64,000 bases of DNA from an uncultured beta proteobacterium. GTDB lineage: Bacteria > Pseudomonadota > Gammaproteobacteria > Burkholderiales > SG8-41. Shown piece after piece: positions 1 through 10,992 of the stretch. Positions within the stretch are counted from its first letter, which is position 1. Each line of letters begins with the position of its first letter. The DNA is taken from contig CAISJL010000126.1 of NCBI GenBank assembly GCA_903885665.1, positions 1-64,000 on the forward strand. Direction: 5' to 3'. The notes beneath the pieces were generated by a model, which was given only the letters and a program-made list of their open reading frames with translations, was not told the DNA's origin and made no database searches. Both the position numbers and the translations under genes were made by a program.

Positions 1-391
1 CGACCACCTGCGCCTCAAAGTAAAGTTCCTAATCTCATCCATAATCAACCAGCCATGTTTCAATGATAAGATATGCACACTCTCTTTACCAGTGGCACTA
101 AACTAACATCAGTTCAGGGTATGAAGATGGGCTGATATAAGTTTCATATCCAGAAAAGACTAATAATACTTTTTGTTTTTTCTCGCCAACTTTCCATATT
201 GGATTTGCTTTAGCTGTATGTGAAATTAATTTACCTCCAACAGCAATACTTCCATTAAGCGCCATAAATGGAAGGTGGTTTCCAACTAGATCCCCATCAA
301 CATTGGCAACCATCAGTCCAAGAGGATGCGTTTTTATAAATTGAGAAATCTTCTCCAGATCAGTCTCAAGGAAATGTGAAGGAATATACAT
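1..391 (-). pseudogene. Truncated PaiB-like FMN-binding regulator remnant
   Basis: The 97-residue frame (98-391) matches the N-terminal half of the PaiB family (FMN-binding negative transcriptional regulators, usually about 200 residues). It has the opening MYIPSHF, the segment HPLGLMVANVDG followed by NHLPF, and the strand ending in YISPSSYP. A stop follows directly after YPELMLV, where intact members continue into a V-P-T-W-N-Y segment and the second half of the fold. Past the stop, on the same strand down to base 1, another frame can be read for about 30 residues (including KHGWLIMDE). This may be decayed downstream sequence, but that is only a guess. The gene is therefore probably broken. 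The last part of the gene, if any survives, lies outside the window. Confidence 0.6.
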
Positions 392-436
392 GCCTCAATT
401 TAATCATTTAGAGCGAAAAAATGATACTGATCCGTT

Positions 437-500
437 AAAAGTAAATGCCCAGCACGAAGCTGGGCATAATTTGATTTTGGTGACCCGGGGCGGAATTGAA
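437..500 (-). repeat. Duplicated tRNA-Phe 3' end plus terminator (copy A)
   Basis: These 64 bases match 1966-2029, the 3' end and terminator of the intact tRNA-Phe gene, at 58 of 64 positions. Bases 478-500 correspond to the CCA end, acceptor strand and part of the T arm. Bases 447-467 form the hairpin GCCCAGC/GCTGGGC. The D arm and 5' acceptor strand are missing, so this is not a tRNA gene. It is best read as an attachment-site duplication left by an element that integrated into the tRNA 3' end. Confidence 0.75.
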
Positions 501-515
501 TAAGGGTTAGGATGT

Positions 516-911
516 CTAATCCAGCAATAGCCTATAAGGAATCATCTTGGATTTCACAAACCCTTTAGTTCGATAAAAAGACTGGGCTTTAGTATTTTCA
601 GTATCAGTTAATAAGGTAATTCGTTTACAGCCCTCTTTTTTGGCTTGGCTAATCGTATATTCAATTAACTTCGATCCGATATCTTCACCCCTGAATTTAG
701 GTAGAACAACCATATCTTCAAGAATGGCAACCTTGGAACCAAGAGCAGTAGATTCTGTAAACAGCAGGTTAATCATTCCTAATATTTTTTCATCATCTCT
801 GGCAACCAAAATAATACCAATCTTTGGATCAAGAATAATTTTGCTCAGCGCCTTTCTTTGAGACTGTGAATTGGGCTCAAACTCAGCCTCTTGGTCAAAA
901 AGAGTCCTCAA
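516..911 (-). CDS. GNAT-family N-acetyltransferase, possibly start-less
   Basis: The protein has the GNAT fold signature: ILEDMVVLPKFRGEDIGSKLI (beta4 and the acetyl-CoA pyrophosphate loop, here a variant of Q/RxxGxG/A) and the C-terminal NTKAQSFYRTKGF segment typical of beta5 to alpha4. The substrate cannot be predicted. The first usable start is TTG at 911, giving 131 residues. The same frame continues upstream for 18 codons to 965 and reads IIKLTKATNSDIPELVELL, which is the normal GNAT beta1-alpha1 opening. It has ATA-ATA directly after a stop where an ATG would be expected. Either the start codon has mutated or a non-canonical start is used. The gene lies between two duplicated tRNA ends, so it is likely cargo of an integrated element. 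Confidence 0.7.
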   Translation of the reverse strand: MRTLFDQEAEFEPNSQSQRKALSKIILDPKIGIILVARDDEKILGMINLLFTESTALGSKVAILEDMVVLPKFRGEDIGSKLIEYTISQAKKEGCKRITLLTDTENTKAQSFYRTKGFVKSKMIPYRLLLD

Positions 912-1200
912 TAACTCTACAAGCTCAGGAATATCAGAATTAGTAGCCTTGGTTAGTTTTATTATTTAATTTTAGTGGTCTTGCAATACTATTTAACGGA
1001 ACTTCATCCGCCAGTCTAAATGAAATCATTACCCGAAGGTAGTTTTAGATTTTCTTGATAGCTTGGTGTCGATTTAACTTAGACAAAACATTTATTGTCC
1101 TTTTAAAGGTCACTTTAAGTCACAGCAATCTGAATTTAACGGATTCAATATTCCTACCACTAGGATTAGATCCCTAAAGCACTCTTACAACGCTTAAAGC

Positions 1201-1232
1201 AAAACACCCTAACCATAAGGTTAGGGTGTTTT
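1201..1232 (-). terminator. Stem-loop terminator downstream of tRNA-end copy B
   Basis: A perfect 14-bp stem with a 4-base loop (AAAACACCCTAACC, loop, GGTTAGGGTGTTTT) lies just past the CCA end of tRNA-end copy B on the minus strand. This matches the position of the hairpin that follows the intact tRNA-Phe gene, although the sequence differs. It would stop minus-strand transcription coming from yefM-yoeB. Confidence 0.7.
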
Positions 1233-1243
1233 ATTGTGAATCT

Positions 1244-1290
1244 TGGTGGCCCGGGGCGGAATCGACCAGGGCCTAGGATGTCTGATCCTA
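1244..1290 (-). repeat. Truncated tRNA-Phe 3' end with inverted repeat (copy B)
   Basis: Bases 1244-1262 are identical to the last 19 bases of the tRNA-Phe gene, including CCA. The match decays in the T arm. Thirty bases from the CCA end begins TAGGAT-GTCTG-ATCCTA (1274-1290), an inverted repeat that is also present at the same spacing in copy A (508-522, 14 of 15 bases of the shared core). It lies near where the anticodon arm would be. It is either a decayed tRNA half or an element-borne attachment arm. Confidence 0.65.
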
Positions 1291-1366
1291 TTTCTCGACC
1301 TTATTTTTCTTGTGAGGCACATATGGATTTGGTCGCACCCGTAAAAAATCATTCTGCTACCTCATA

Positions 1367-1630
1367 TTATTCATAGTGGTAGCGGCAGGCAATAATAACC
1401 AATTGTTCTTTTTCAATTGCGTAAACTAATCGATTCGTATCATCAATACGCCTAGACCATAAACCCGATAGGTTTTCTTTTAGGGCTTCTAGCTTACCAA
1501 TACCATCCTCTGGATCCCGCATGGCATCCTTAATCAGCAAATTTATTCGTTTAAGTGTTTTCTTGTCTTGTACTTGCCAATAGAGATAATCTGACCAAGC
1601 TATATTTGTCCAAACTAACCTACTTCGCAT
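1367..1630 (-). CDS. yoeB: YoeB-type mRNA interferase toxin
   Basis: This is an 87-residue member of the RelE/YoeB family, the ribosome-dependent endoribonuclease toxins that cleave mRNA in the A site. YoeB features are clear: W-x-D-Y-L-Y-W-Q near the N terminus, the block LKENLSGLWSRRIDD, NRLVYAIE, and the C-terminal CRYHY with the catalytic His85-Tyr86. One extra Glu follows the usual final Tyr. The length fits the 84-residue E. coli protein. The start overlaps the antitoxin stop by 11 bases, as usual for this operon type. The pair sits between tRNA-end copies B and C and is probably mobile cargo, which it may help to stabilise. Confidence 0.93.
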   Translation of the reverse strand: MRSRLVWTNIAWSDYLYWQVQDKKTLKRINLLIKDAMRDPEDGIGKLEALKENLSGLWSRRIDDTNRLVYAIEKEQLVIIACRYHYE

Positions 1631-1877
1631 CTACCAAAGCCTTGATTTTAGTTTGCCCTTTTCGATATTGCTCCAATGATTTCTCCAAATGCTTGACGTT
1701 AGCTGGAGATTTTAATAGATGGAATGTTTCCATCATACTGTTATAGGTATCTAAGGACATAACAACCGCGTCATCGGCATCTCTTCGAGAAATAATAGTC
1801 ACATCACAATCAGCGACTACCTGATCAATCACTTGTTTAAATTGGTTTCTGGCATCAGAAAAATTAATTACTCGCAT
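1620..1877 (-). CDS. yefM: YefM-type antitoxin (Phd/YefM family)
   Basis: This 85-residue protein is the antitoxin partner of YoeB. The N-terminal part (MRVINFSDARNQFKQVIDQV, then VTIISRRDADDAVVMSLDTYNSM) is the Phd/YefM DNA-binding and dimerisation domain. The charged C-terminal tail from about residue 55 is the usual toxin-wrapping segment. It is the first gene of the operon, as expected for autorepression by antitoxin and toxin-antitoxin complex. A good promoter lies immediately upstream (1910-1938). Confidence 0.93.
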   Translation of the reverse strand: MRVINFSDARNQFKQVIDQVVADCDVTIISRRDADDAVVMSLDTYNSMMETFHLLKSPANVKHLEKSLEQYRKGQTKIKALVDAK

Positions 1878-1909
1878 GACGAACCCTTACTTGTCTTATA
1901 TATTGCACA

Positions 1910-1938
1910 AGTATACATTGGTCTTTTTTTATTAGCAA
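1910..1938 (-). promoter_or_regulatory. Promoter of yefM-yoeB
   Basis: On the minus strand there is TTGCTA, 17 bases, then TATACT, a near-consensus sigma-70 promoter ending about 32 bases before the yefM start. The sequence around the -10 contains the palindrome GTATAC, which could be part of the antitoxin operator. That last point is inference. Confidence 0.6.
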
Positions 1939-1970
1939 GGTCTCATTTAATTATTGGGCAGCACCAAAAG

Positions 1971-2000
1971 CAAATGCCCCGCACAAAGCAGGGCATTATT
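1971..2000 (-). terminator. Terminator after tRNA-Phe
   Basis: On the minus strand, just past the tRNA CCA end, a hairpin with stems GCCCTGC and GCGGGGC (one mismatch) is followed by ATTTGCTTTT. The duplicated version at copy A has a perfectly paired stem (GCCCAGC/GCTGGGC). Confidence 0.6.
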
Positions 2001-2006
2001 TGATTT

Positions 2007-2082
<76 letters not shown>

Positions 2083-2195
2083 AGACATTTCTCTTTCTAT
2101 CTTAACCCTTACATCAATAAGGGGCGAAAGGGCGCTATTTAAACCTCAAAACCGTTTTGCGTCAAGGGTATAGGTCTTTTTGCATGTAATTAGTA

Positions 2196-2228
2196 CTAAA
2201 AGACAAACCCCGCCGAAGCGGGGTTTGT
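2196..2228 (-). terminator. Terminator of groSL operon
   Basis: On the minus strand, a perfect stem ACAAACCCCGC with a TTCG tetraloop and GCGGGGTTTGT is followed by CTTTT. It lies about 100 bases past the groL stop and is a canonical intrinsic terminator. Confidence 0.85.
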
Positions 2229-2324
2229 TGGCCTAGGAGCGAAGATGTTTGAGTTTTAAGGGTTTTTGCAAACCGACTTAGCTTCCAATCACCTTCGTTC
2301 TCTGGGGTATTCGCTTGTGGCGAA

Positions 2325-4294
<1,970 letters not shown>

Positions 4295-4372
4295 GGGTGC
4301 ATCTCCTCAATGATCGGTTAAAAAATAAAAAACGGGTTAGTTTCTGCTTGGCCTTGATTGCGGCAACGTTTG

Positions 4373-4399
4373 TTAGCACTCAACCAAGGCGAGTGCTAA
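4373..4399 (-). promoter_or_regulatory. CIRCE operator (HrcA binding site)
   Basis: A perfect CIRCE inverted repeat is present, TTAGCACTC-N9-GAGTGCTAA, about 80 bases upstream of groS and directly after its -10 box. CIRCE is the binding site of the HrcA repressor, so groSL is predicted to be derepressed when HrcA is inactivated by heat. The hrcA gene itself is not in this window. Confidence 0.95.
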
Positions 4400-4428
4400 T
4401 AATATAGGCGACCATCGCATATTTCAAG
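4399..4428 (-). promoter_or_regulatory. groSL promoter with sigma-70 and sigma-32-like boxes
   Basis: On the minus strand TTGAAA, 17 bases, TATTAT forms a sigma-70 promoter ending at the edge of the CIRCE element. The same stretch also reads CTTGAAA-N13-CCTATATT, which resembles the heat-shock sigma-32 consensus. Dual control by HrcA/CIRCE and sigma-32 is known in betaproteobacteria; whether both operate here is inferred. Confidence 0.6.
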
Positions 4429-4572
4429 TGCATATCGCGCCAGAAACTTTACAAGGCGGCCCTTTTCACCTAAATAAACTAATATAATCATGATGTTATT
4501 TATTTTCACCGCTATCAAATTTAATTCGATTACATTCTATCTTTACCTGTTTGCCGCACGCCCAACCCACTG

Positions 4573-5919
4573 ATGCCTGCTCACCCTCCCATTTCTGAAA
4601 ACACCTTACTGCTCAACCGTAGTCGACAGGCGGTATGGCATCCCTGCACGCAGATGAAGCAGCATGAGCAGCTGCCATTGGTGCCCGTTACCCGAGCCGA
4701 AGGTTGTTGGCTCTATGATGCTGATGGCCGGCGCTATTTAGATGCAGTCAGCTCATGGTGGGTAAACCTATTCGGCCACGCCGAACCCCGCATCAACGCT
4801 GCCATTACTGCGCAAATGCAATCCCTGTCTCATGTGATGCTGGCAGGCTTTACGCACCGGCCTGTGGTGGAGTTGTCTGAGCAGTTATCCGCGCTAACCG
4901 ATGGAGTCTTGGGTCATTGTTTCTATGGCAGCGATGGCGCCTCGGCCACTGAAATTGCCTTAAAAATGAGTTTTCATTTTTGGCGCAACACGGGTCAGGA
5001 TCAAAAAACCCAATTTGTGAGCTTGGCCGGCAGTTATCATGGTGAAACCTTGGGCGCACTCTCGGTCACTGATGTGGCCTTATTTAAAGACACTTATGCT
5101 CCCCTGCTACGCCAAAGCGCCACCGTGCCAAGCCCCGATTGGCGACTGGCAAGCGCTGGTATCAGCCCGCAGGCGCATGCCCAAGCCTGCGCACAAGCCT
5201 TGGAATCCCATCTTGAACAACACCACGCCAAGACTGCCGCACTCATCATCGAGCCCCTAGTGCAAGGTGCGACTGGGATGGCGATGTATGACGCCAGCTA
5301 CCTCAGCACTGCACGCGCACTCTGTGATCGCTATGGCGTGCATTTAATTGCTGATGAAATCATGACCGGTTTTGGTCGAACCGGCACTTTCTTCGCCTAT
5401 CAACAAGCCGCAATCTCGCCAGACTTTTTGTGTTTATCTAAAGGCATTACTGGCGGCTATTTACCCCTGTCTGTGGTGTTATGTCGCGACGCCGTCTACC
5501 AAGCATTCTATGATGACGCTTTAAGTCGCGGCTTTTTACATTCACATTCCTACACAGGGAATGCATTAGCTTGCGCTGCAGCCCTGGCGTCTTTAGCTAT
5601 TTTTAAGTCAGACGACGTCATTGCTAGCAATCGTCAACGTGCCATCCGTTGGAGCCGCTTAGCTGCACCCTTGCGCCAGCATCCAGCCATTCGTCATTGG
5701 CGGCAGACCGGGATGATTTGGGCTTTTGATGTCGATACCTCAGTGCCACAGTTTGCTCAGCGCTTATTTAGTGCGGCCCTCGCTCAAGGTATATTACTTC
5801 GCCCCATTGGCAAGACCGTTTATTTTATGCCGCCCTACAGCATGCTCGATGAGGAGTTTCAACAATTAATTAACGGCACAATCCGTGCCTTAAATCACAC
5901 GCTGTCACTGGCCGTGTAG
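4573..5919 (+). CDS. bioA: Adenosylmethionine-8-amino-7-oxononanoate aminotransferase
   Basis: BioA is the PLP enzyme that transfers an amino group from S-adenosylmethionine to KAPA, giving DAPA in biotin synthesis. The 448 residues carry BioA-specific motifs: WHPCTQMK (residues 22-29), SSWWVNLFGH (60-69), FYGSDGASATEIALKM (117-132), YHGETLGALSVT, the PLP-binding Asp261 in IADEIMTGFGRTG, and the Schiff-base Lys290 in LSKGITGGYLPLS. It stands alone here; bioFDB are not visible. A TATAAT-like -10 lies upstream at about 4484. The next gene, dacB, starts 8 bases after the stop, so the two are probably co-transcribed. Confidence 0.95.
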   Translation: MPAHPPISENTLLLNRSRQAVWHPCTQMKQHEQLPLVPVTRAEGCWLYDADGRRYLDAVSSWWVNLFGHAEPRINAAITAQMQSLSHVMLAGFTHRPVVELSEQLSALTDGVLGHCFYGSDGASATEIALKMSFHFWRNTGQDQKTQFVSLAGSYHGETLGALSVTDVALFKDTYAPLLRQSATVPSPDWRLASAGISPQAHAQACAQALESHLEQHHAKTAALIIEPLVQGATGMAMYDASYLSTARALCDRYGVHLIADEIMTGFGRTGTFFAYQQAAISPDFLCLSKGITGGYLPLSVVLCRDAVYQAFYDDALSRGFLHSHSYTGNALACAAALASLAIFKSDDVIASNRQRAIRWSRLAAPLRQHPAIRHWRQTGMIWAFDVDTSVPQFAQRLFSAALAQGILLRPIGKTVYFMPPYSMLDEEFQQLINGTIRALNHTLSLAV

Positions 5920-5926
5920 TGCGCTC

Positions 5927-7459
5927 ATGTACTTATTCAATCAATTCAATCAATTTACTCTTTCCAGAATTCATACTAGCCTTCGTGCGCTGGTGATGCT
6001 GCTAGTGATGCTGTGTGTCAGCGGTGTCTTTGCGAACGCCGTCAGCGCAACAACTACTAATTTACCAGATACTGTCGCGCGCGCCCTGTCTCAAGCCGGT
6101 ATTAGCGAGTCGAGCATTGGTATTTTTGTACAAACTATTGGTGCTAATCAACCTATATTGAGCATAGGCGCAGAGCGCTCACTCAATCCAGCATCCACCT
6201 TGAAACTAGTCACCACCTTTGCCGGTTTAGAGCTGCTCGGGCCGGCATTTACCTGGAATACCGAAGTCTTTACCGATGGCAGCATTCAGTCCGAAACACT
6301 GCATGGCAATTTGTATCTCAAAGGCCAAGGTGACCCTAAACTCACGATAGAGCAGTTTTGGCTGCTGCTGCGTAATCTACGAGCCCGCGGCATTCGTGAG
6401 ATTCGCGGCGATTTAATACTGGATCGCACTGCGTTCGCAGATGAGCGCTCGGATAGCGCAGGCTTTGATGATCAACCCACCCGCCCCTACAACACAACAC
6501 CCAGTGCGCTGATGGTGAACTTCAAAGCCGTCACCTTACAATTCATCCCCGAGCCGCTTACCCGCAGCGTTCGTATCATTAGCGAGCCTGCACTGCTAGC
6601 AGTACAAATTAGCAATCACATTAAATTGATCGATGGTGCCTGCGGTGACTGGTTAAGTCGTCTACGTGTAGACACCCCGGGGCAAGCTGATGCTGCACAA
6701 TTGCAATTCAGTGGCGTGTACCCACTAGACTGTGGCGAACGCACCCGCAGCTATAGTGTGCTAGGTCATCGCCAATATATCGGCGCCCTGTTTACACAAT
6801 TATGGAAAGAACTGGGCGGCACATTTAGCGGTCAAGTGCGGGAAGCGACTCTGCCCAATACTGCACGAGCAGTATCGAGCATCACTTCGCCCGCACTCTC
6901 AGAGGTGGTTCGAGACATTAATAAATATTCTAACAATGTGATGGCGAGACAATTGTTTCTTAGCCTGGGTCTTTCCGGGTCTAGTGGCAGTGGCGCTACC
7001 GCTGCAAACGCCAACCTCAATATTCGCCAATGGTTACAACAGCGCCAGTTACCGATGCCTGAGTTAGTGCTTGAAAATGGCTCTGGCTTGTCCCGTATTG
7101 AACGCATCAGCGCACAGCACTTGGGCCAGTTACTGCTGGCTGCATACCAGAGCTCGGTGATGCCTGAGCTGGTGGCCTCCTTACCCGTTGCTGCGGTTGA
7201 TGGCACGCTACGCAAGCGGTTAAAAAATGCAGGTGTAGCAGGACAAGCCCATATTAAAACGGGTACTCTAGCAGGCGTACGCTCGATTGCGGGTTATGTA
7301 TTAGATGCCCGCGGCAATCGCAAGGTTGTGGTATTTATCATTAATCATACCCAAGCAGGGCAGGCGCAGGCGGCTCAAGATGCGTTATTGAATTGGGTAT
7401 ACAGCGCTGAGAGCAATACCTGTTGCGAGTCCACGCCACGGCGTTCATCCAAACCATAA
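5927..7459 (+). CDS. dacB: D-alanyl-D-alanine carboxypeptidase/endopeptidase (PBP4)
   Basis: This is a class C low-molecular-weight penicillin-binding protein (peptidase S13), which trims and cleaves peptidoglycan cross-links in the periplasm. A signal peptide is visible: hydrophobic ALVMLLVMLCVSGVF at residues 21-35, with cleavage near AVSA. The three active-site motifs are present: S90-T-L-K93, the SxN motif in KYSNNVMAR, and KTG in HIKTGTLAG. The 510-residue length fits. The first 30 bases carry an iterated TTCAATCAA-like word that gives the N-terminal FNQFNQF; the true start could be slightly downstream. Confidence 0.93.
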   Translation: MYLFNQFNQFTLSRIHTSLRALVMLLVMLCVSGVFANAVSATTTNLPDTVARALSQAGISESSIGIFVQTIGANQPILSIGAERSLNPASTLKLVTTFAGLELLGPAFTWNTEVFTDGSIQSETLHGNLYLKGQGDPKLTIEQFWLLLRNLRARGIREIRGDLILDRTAFADERSDSAGFDDQPTRPYNTTPSALMVNFKAVTLQFIPEPLTRSVRIISEPALLAVQISNHIKLIDGACGDWLSRLRVDTPGQADAAQLQFSGVYPLDCGERTRSYSVLGHRQYIGALFTQLWKELGGTFSGQVREATLPNTARAVSSITSPALSEVVRDINKYSNNVMARQLFLSLGLSGSSGSGATAANANLNIRQWLQQRQLPMPELVLENGSGLSRIERISAQHLGQLLLAAYQSSVMPELVASLPVAAVDGTLRKRLKNAGVAGQAHIKTGTLAGVRSIAGYVLDARGNRKVVVFIINHTQAGQAQAAQDALLNWVYSAESNTCCESTPRRSSKP

Positions 7460-7620
7460 AACTCTACTTGTGCTGTTCATAATCGGCATTAAACGTTCGC
7501 ATTAGTCAGAATACGCATTACAATGATTAAAATAATAAAAATTAATTAATTACATTAAAATTAATAACATATACCGCACTTACTTTAACTTACTTACTTT
7601 AACTGTTGGCGGAGTCTGTC

Positions 7621-8487
7621 ATGCTAAATATCAAACCAAGCAATGCCGTCCTAGGCGCTGAAATTTTAAATGTTGATCTGTCACAAGATCTACCTGCAAC
7701 AACCATTGAAGCGATTGCCAATGCACTGCATCAACACGAGGTTATCGTATTCCCAAATCAACACTTAACGCCCGAACAACATATTGCGTTCAGTCGTCGC
7801 TTTGGTGCGCTGGAACAGCATGTGCGTCAGGATTGCTGCCGCCCGGGTTATCCCGAATTATTTGTCGTGTCTAATGTCATCGAAAATGGCAAGCCGATTG
7901 GCAGTCAAGATGCCGGCTTCTTTTGGCATTCGGACTTATGTTACGTAGCGCAGCCTAGCCGTGGCTCTTTGTTCTACGCGCGCGAGATCCCCATGGTTGA
8001 CGGTGTTGCTAGAGGCGACACGCTCTTCTCTAGCATGACCGCAGCTTATGCAGGGCTACCAGAATCAGTGCGTCAACAAATCACTGGCAAGCAAGCCATC
8101 AATTCTTATATTGCGGGATACACTCGCGATCGTAAAAGTGGCGCGCGCAAACCACTGACTGCCGAGCAAAAGGCCAAAACGCCAGACATGCCACATCCGG
8201 CAGTGCGCACCCATCCCTATAACGGCAAGCCGTGCTTATTTATGAATGAAGGCTATACCACACAAATTGTAGGTTTGGATGAAGCTACCAACGCTTCGGT
8301 TTTAGCCATGATATTTGAACACATCAAAAAAGATGAGTTCATCTATCGTCATCAATGGCGTTCAGGAGATTTTCTAATTTGGGATAATTGTGCCACCCAA
8401 CATCGCGCTGTTCTAGATTACGCTTTACCCGCACGACGGGTGATGGAGCGCACCACACTCACTGGCACAACGCCGTTTTATCACTAA
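7621..8487 (+). CDS. TauD/TfdA-family 2-oxoglutarate-dependent dioxygenase
   Basis: This is a non-haem Fe(II), 2-oxoglutarate-dependent oxygenase of the taurine/alpha-ketoglutarate dioxygenase family. Iron ligands are visible as His103-x-Asp105 (FFWHSDLCY) and the distal His261 (ATQHRAVLDY). The 2-oxoglutarate-binding Arg lies in ARRVMERTT. I chose the ATG at 7621, preceded by GGCGGAG at good spacing, over an in-frame TTG 15 bases earlier; this gives 288 residues. The gene is single, with no sulfonate-transport genes beside it, so the substrate is unknown. It converges on ubiD. Confidence 0.88.
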   Translation: MLNIKPSNAVLGAEILNVDLSQDLPATTIEAIANALHQHEVIVFPNQHLTPEQHIAFSRRFGALEQHVRQDCCRPGYPELFVVSNVIENGKPIGSQDAGFFWHSDLCYVAQPSRGSLFYAREIPMVDGVARGDTLFSSMTAAYAGLPESVRQQITGKQAINSYIAGYTRDRKSGARKPLTAEQKAKTPDMPHPAVRTHPYNGKPCLFMNEGYTTQIVGLDEATNASVLAMIFEHIKKDEFIYRHQWRSGDFLIWDNCATQHRAVLDYALPARRVMERTTLTGTTPFYH

Positions 8488-8500
8488 ATCAATCTGCGCC

Positions 8501-8530
8501 ATCGGCGTAGACAATATAGCCTACGCCGAT
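8501..8530. terminator. Stem-loop between convergent genes
   Basis: A perfect 10-bp stem (ATCGGCGTAG/CTACGCCGAT) with a 10-base loop lies between the convergent dioxygenase gene and ubiD. No clear T-tract follows on either strand, so termination is plausible but not certain. Confidence 0.45.
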
Positions 8531-8541
8531 CAACTATTGAA

Positions 8542-10005
8542 TTACAGTCCTAAATCAGCCCACAGCGCATCCACACGCGCCACCACTGCAGGGCTCATGG
8601 TGATGGGCTCTCCCCATTGTCGATTCGTCTCGCCCGGCCATTTATTTGTTGCATCTATCCCCATCTTCGAGCCTAGTCCGGCTACTGGGCTAGCAAAATC
8701 GAGATAATCAATCGGGGTCTCATCCACAATCATGGTATCGCGGCGCGGGTCTACTCTGGTGGTTAAGGCCCACACCACTTCTTTCCATTGCCGCACATCA
8801 ATATCATCATCGGTAACGATTATAAATTTGGTATACATAAATTGCCGCAAAAAGCTCCACACGCCAAACATCACACGCTTGGCGTGACCTGGGTACTGCT
8901 TCTTAATGCTCACGCACGCCAAGCGATAAGAACAACCTTCAGGGGGCAAGTAAAAATCTACAATTTCAGGAAACTGTTTAGCCAATAGCGGCACAAAGAT
9001 TTCGTTTAGGGCCTCGCCCAACACCGCTGGCTCGTCAGGCGGTTTGCCGGTGTAGGTGGAGTGATAGATGGGTCGCTCGCGCATGGTGATGCGCTCTATA
9101 GTCATTACCGGAAACCGCTGCTGTTCGTTGTAATAACCAGTATGGTCGCCATAGGGCCCTTCCAAGGCAGTTTCATCCGGATGTATATAACCTTCAAGCA
9201 CAATTTCGGCACGTGCTGGCACTTGCAAATCATGGGTGATGCAATTGGTGATTTCGGTTTGTGCGCCCCGCAATAGTCCTGCAAACTGATATTCGGACAG
9301 TGCATCAGGTACTGGAGTGACCGCACCGAGCATGGTCGCGGGGTCGCCCCCCAATGCGACGGCAATCGGGAATGGCGTGCGTGGATGCGCTAAGGTGTGA
9401 TCGCGAAAATCTAAGGCGCCACCACGATGCGCCAGCCAACGCATAATAATTTTATTGCGTGCAATCACCTGTTGCCGGTAGATACCTAAATTTTGCCGCG
9501 TCTTTTGCGGGCCACGGGTCACTGTTAGGCCCCAGGTAATCAAGGGTGCAACATCGCCTGGCCAACACGTCTGCAAAGGCAAGCGTGCCAAATCAACTGC
9601 TGCGCCCTCCCAGATTATTTCTTGGCAAGGCGCTTGCCGCACCATACGCGGCCGCATGCTAAGCACTTGGCGTAATAAGGGAATCTTGTCCCATGCATCG
9701 CGCCAACCCTTGGGGGGTTCTGGCGATTTTAAGGCTGCCAACAATTCACCGAGAGCGCGCAACTCACTCACTGACTGTCGCCCCATGCCCCACGCTACGC
9801 GCTCTGGCGTACCAAATAAATTCGCTAATACTGGAATTGTATGGCCAGTCGGTTGTTCAAATAAAATTGCTGGCCCCGCTTTGCGTAATACCCGATCACA
9901 GATCTCTGTCATTTCTAAGTTGGGATCAACTGGCAGTGCGATGCGCCGTAATGCGCCGCGAGTCTCTAGCCCCGCTATAAACTCCCGTAAGTCTTGATAA
10001 CTCAT
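8542..10005 (-). CDS. ubiD: 4-hydroxy-3-polyprenylbenzoate decarboxylase UbiD
   Basis: UbiD decarboxylates 3-polyprenyl-4-hydroxybenzoate during ubiquinone synthesis, using prenylated FMN made by UbiX. The 487-residue length matches the family. Characteristic stretches are seen: [14 protein letters not shown] at the N terminus, [30 protein letters not shown] and [24 protein letters not shown], with the C-terminal [22 protein letters not shown]. The E-x-P-x-G-D-H-T-G-Y segment belongs to the active site. It starts 8 bases after ubiA on the same strand, forming a ubiA-ubiD unit. Confidence 0.97.
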   Translation of the reverse strand: MSYQDLREFIAGLETRGALRRIALPVDPNLEMTEICDRVLRKAGPAILFEQPTGHTIPVLANLFGTPERVAWGMGRQSVSELRALGELLAALKSPEPPKGWRDAWDKIPLLRQVLSMRPRMVRQAPCQEIIWEGAAVDLARLPLQTCWPGDVAPLITWGLTVTRGPQKTRQNLGIYRQQVIARNKIIMRWLAHRGGALDFRDHTLAHPRTPFPIAVALGGDPATMLGAVTPVPDALSEYQFAGLLRGAQTEITNCITHDLQVPARAEIVLEGYIHPDETALEGPYGDHTGYYNEQQRFPVMTIERITMRERPIYHSTYTGKPPDEPAVLGEALNEIFVPLLAKQFPEIVDFYLPPEGCSYRLACVSIKKQYPGHAKRVMFGVWSFLRQFMYTKFIIVTDDDIDVRQWKEVVWALTTRVDPRRDTMIVDETPIDYLDFASPVAGLGSKMGIDATNKWPGETNRQWGEPITMSPAVVARVDALWADLGL

Positions 10006-10013
10006 AAGTTTCT

Positions 10014-10925
10014 CTATCGGTTAAGCCACAAGTCTAGTGCTAAGCCACAAAACAACACGCAGCCTATCCAATGATTATTCAAAAATGCTTGAAAACAACC
10101 GGCGCGACTACGCTGGGCAATCAATCGATATTGGTAACCGATCAAGCCCAAGGCCAAGATACAGCCTATCGCATACGCCAAGCCGCGCTGATGCCAAACG
10201 CCAATCGCCACCATCAACCCTAAAAACACGCCATGGGCGAGCATCACTGCGAGCACATCATAGCGCCCAAATAAAATTGCTGCCGAATGAATGCCGATTC
10301 GCAGATCATCTTCACGATCGACCATGGCATATTCGGTATCGTAGGCAATCCCCCAAAACATCGTTGCCAATAATAGCCATCCCGCTACAGGCGGTACCGC
10401 CTGGGTGACTGCAGCAAATGCCATCGGAATTCCAAATCCAAACGCAAGCCCCAACCAAGCTTGGGGTAGTGGGAAGATGCGCTTCATAAACGGATAGATC
10501 ACTGCGACAACCGCTGCGACAACCGCCAAGGCAATGGTTAAACCATTTAGGCGTAAGACCAACGCGAACGCCACCGCCATTAATAATCCCGCCAAGAGCA
10601 GCGCTTCACGGGTCGTTAACGCCCCGCTCGCTAGGGGTCGAAGTTTAGTGCGCTCTACATACGGGTCGAAGTGTCGATCGGCGTAATCGTTCACCACACA
10701 ACCAGCCGAGCGCATGAGAACAGTGCCCAGCACAAAGATCATCACGATCTCTAAGGGGGGCCATCCCCCCGCTGCAAACCACAAACCCCATAGCGTCGGC
10801 CACAACAGCAATAAGATACCAATCGGTTTATCTAAGCGCATGAGTTGCAGATAAGCGCGTAGCCGTTGGCGTTTACCCAAAGGCGGGGAGCTCGGCGCCG
10901 GTGATGACAATGACGAATGATCCAT
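10014..10925 (-). CDS. ubiA: 4-hydroxybenzoate octaprenyltransferase UbiA
   Basis: UbiA is the membrane prenyltransferase that joins the polyprenyl chain to 4-hydroxybenzoate in ubiquinone synthesis. The 303 residues contain several hydrophobic helices and the two aspartate-rich motifs: [15 protein letters not shown] (NDxxDxxxD) and [12 protein letters not shown] (DxxxD-type). It lies between ubiC upstream and ubiD downstream, giving the consecutive steps lyase, prenyltransferase, decarboxylase in gene order. Confidence 0.97.
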   Translation of the reverse strand: MDHSSLSSPAPSSPPLGKRQRLRAYLQLMRLDKPIGILLLLWPTLWGLWFAAGGWPPLEIVMIFVLGTVLMRSAGCVVNDYADRHFDPYVERTKLRPLASGALTTREALLLAGLLMAVAFALVLRLNGLTIALAVVAAVVAVIYPFMKRIFPLPQAWLGLAFGFGIPMAFAAVTQAVPPVAGWLLLATMFWGIAYDTEYAMVDREDDLRIGIHSAAILFGRYDVLAVMLAHGVFLGLMVAIGVWHQRGLAYAIGCILALGLIGYQYRLIAQRSRAGCFQAFLNNHWIGCVLFCGLALDLWLNR

Positions 10926-10992
10926 ATGTAAGTATTTGAAATTATTAACTATTTTTGAATGGCACTGGCTTAGCCCAGCACTTCAGGTACGC

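Larger units (their letters stand above)
966..1366. other. Non-coding stretch between GNAT frame and yoeB
   Basis: No credible gene is visible. The stretch contains a strong stem-loop at 1201-1232, a second truncated tRNA-Phe 3' end at 1244-1266 and a short inverted repeat at 1274-1290. The remainder is AT-rich without recognisable motifs. Confidence 0.5.
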
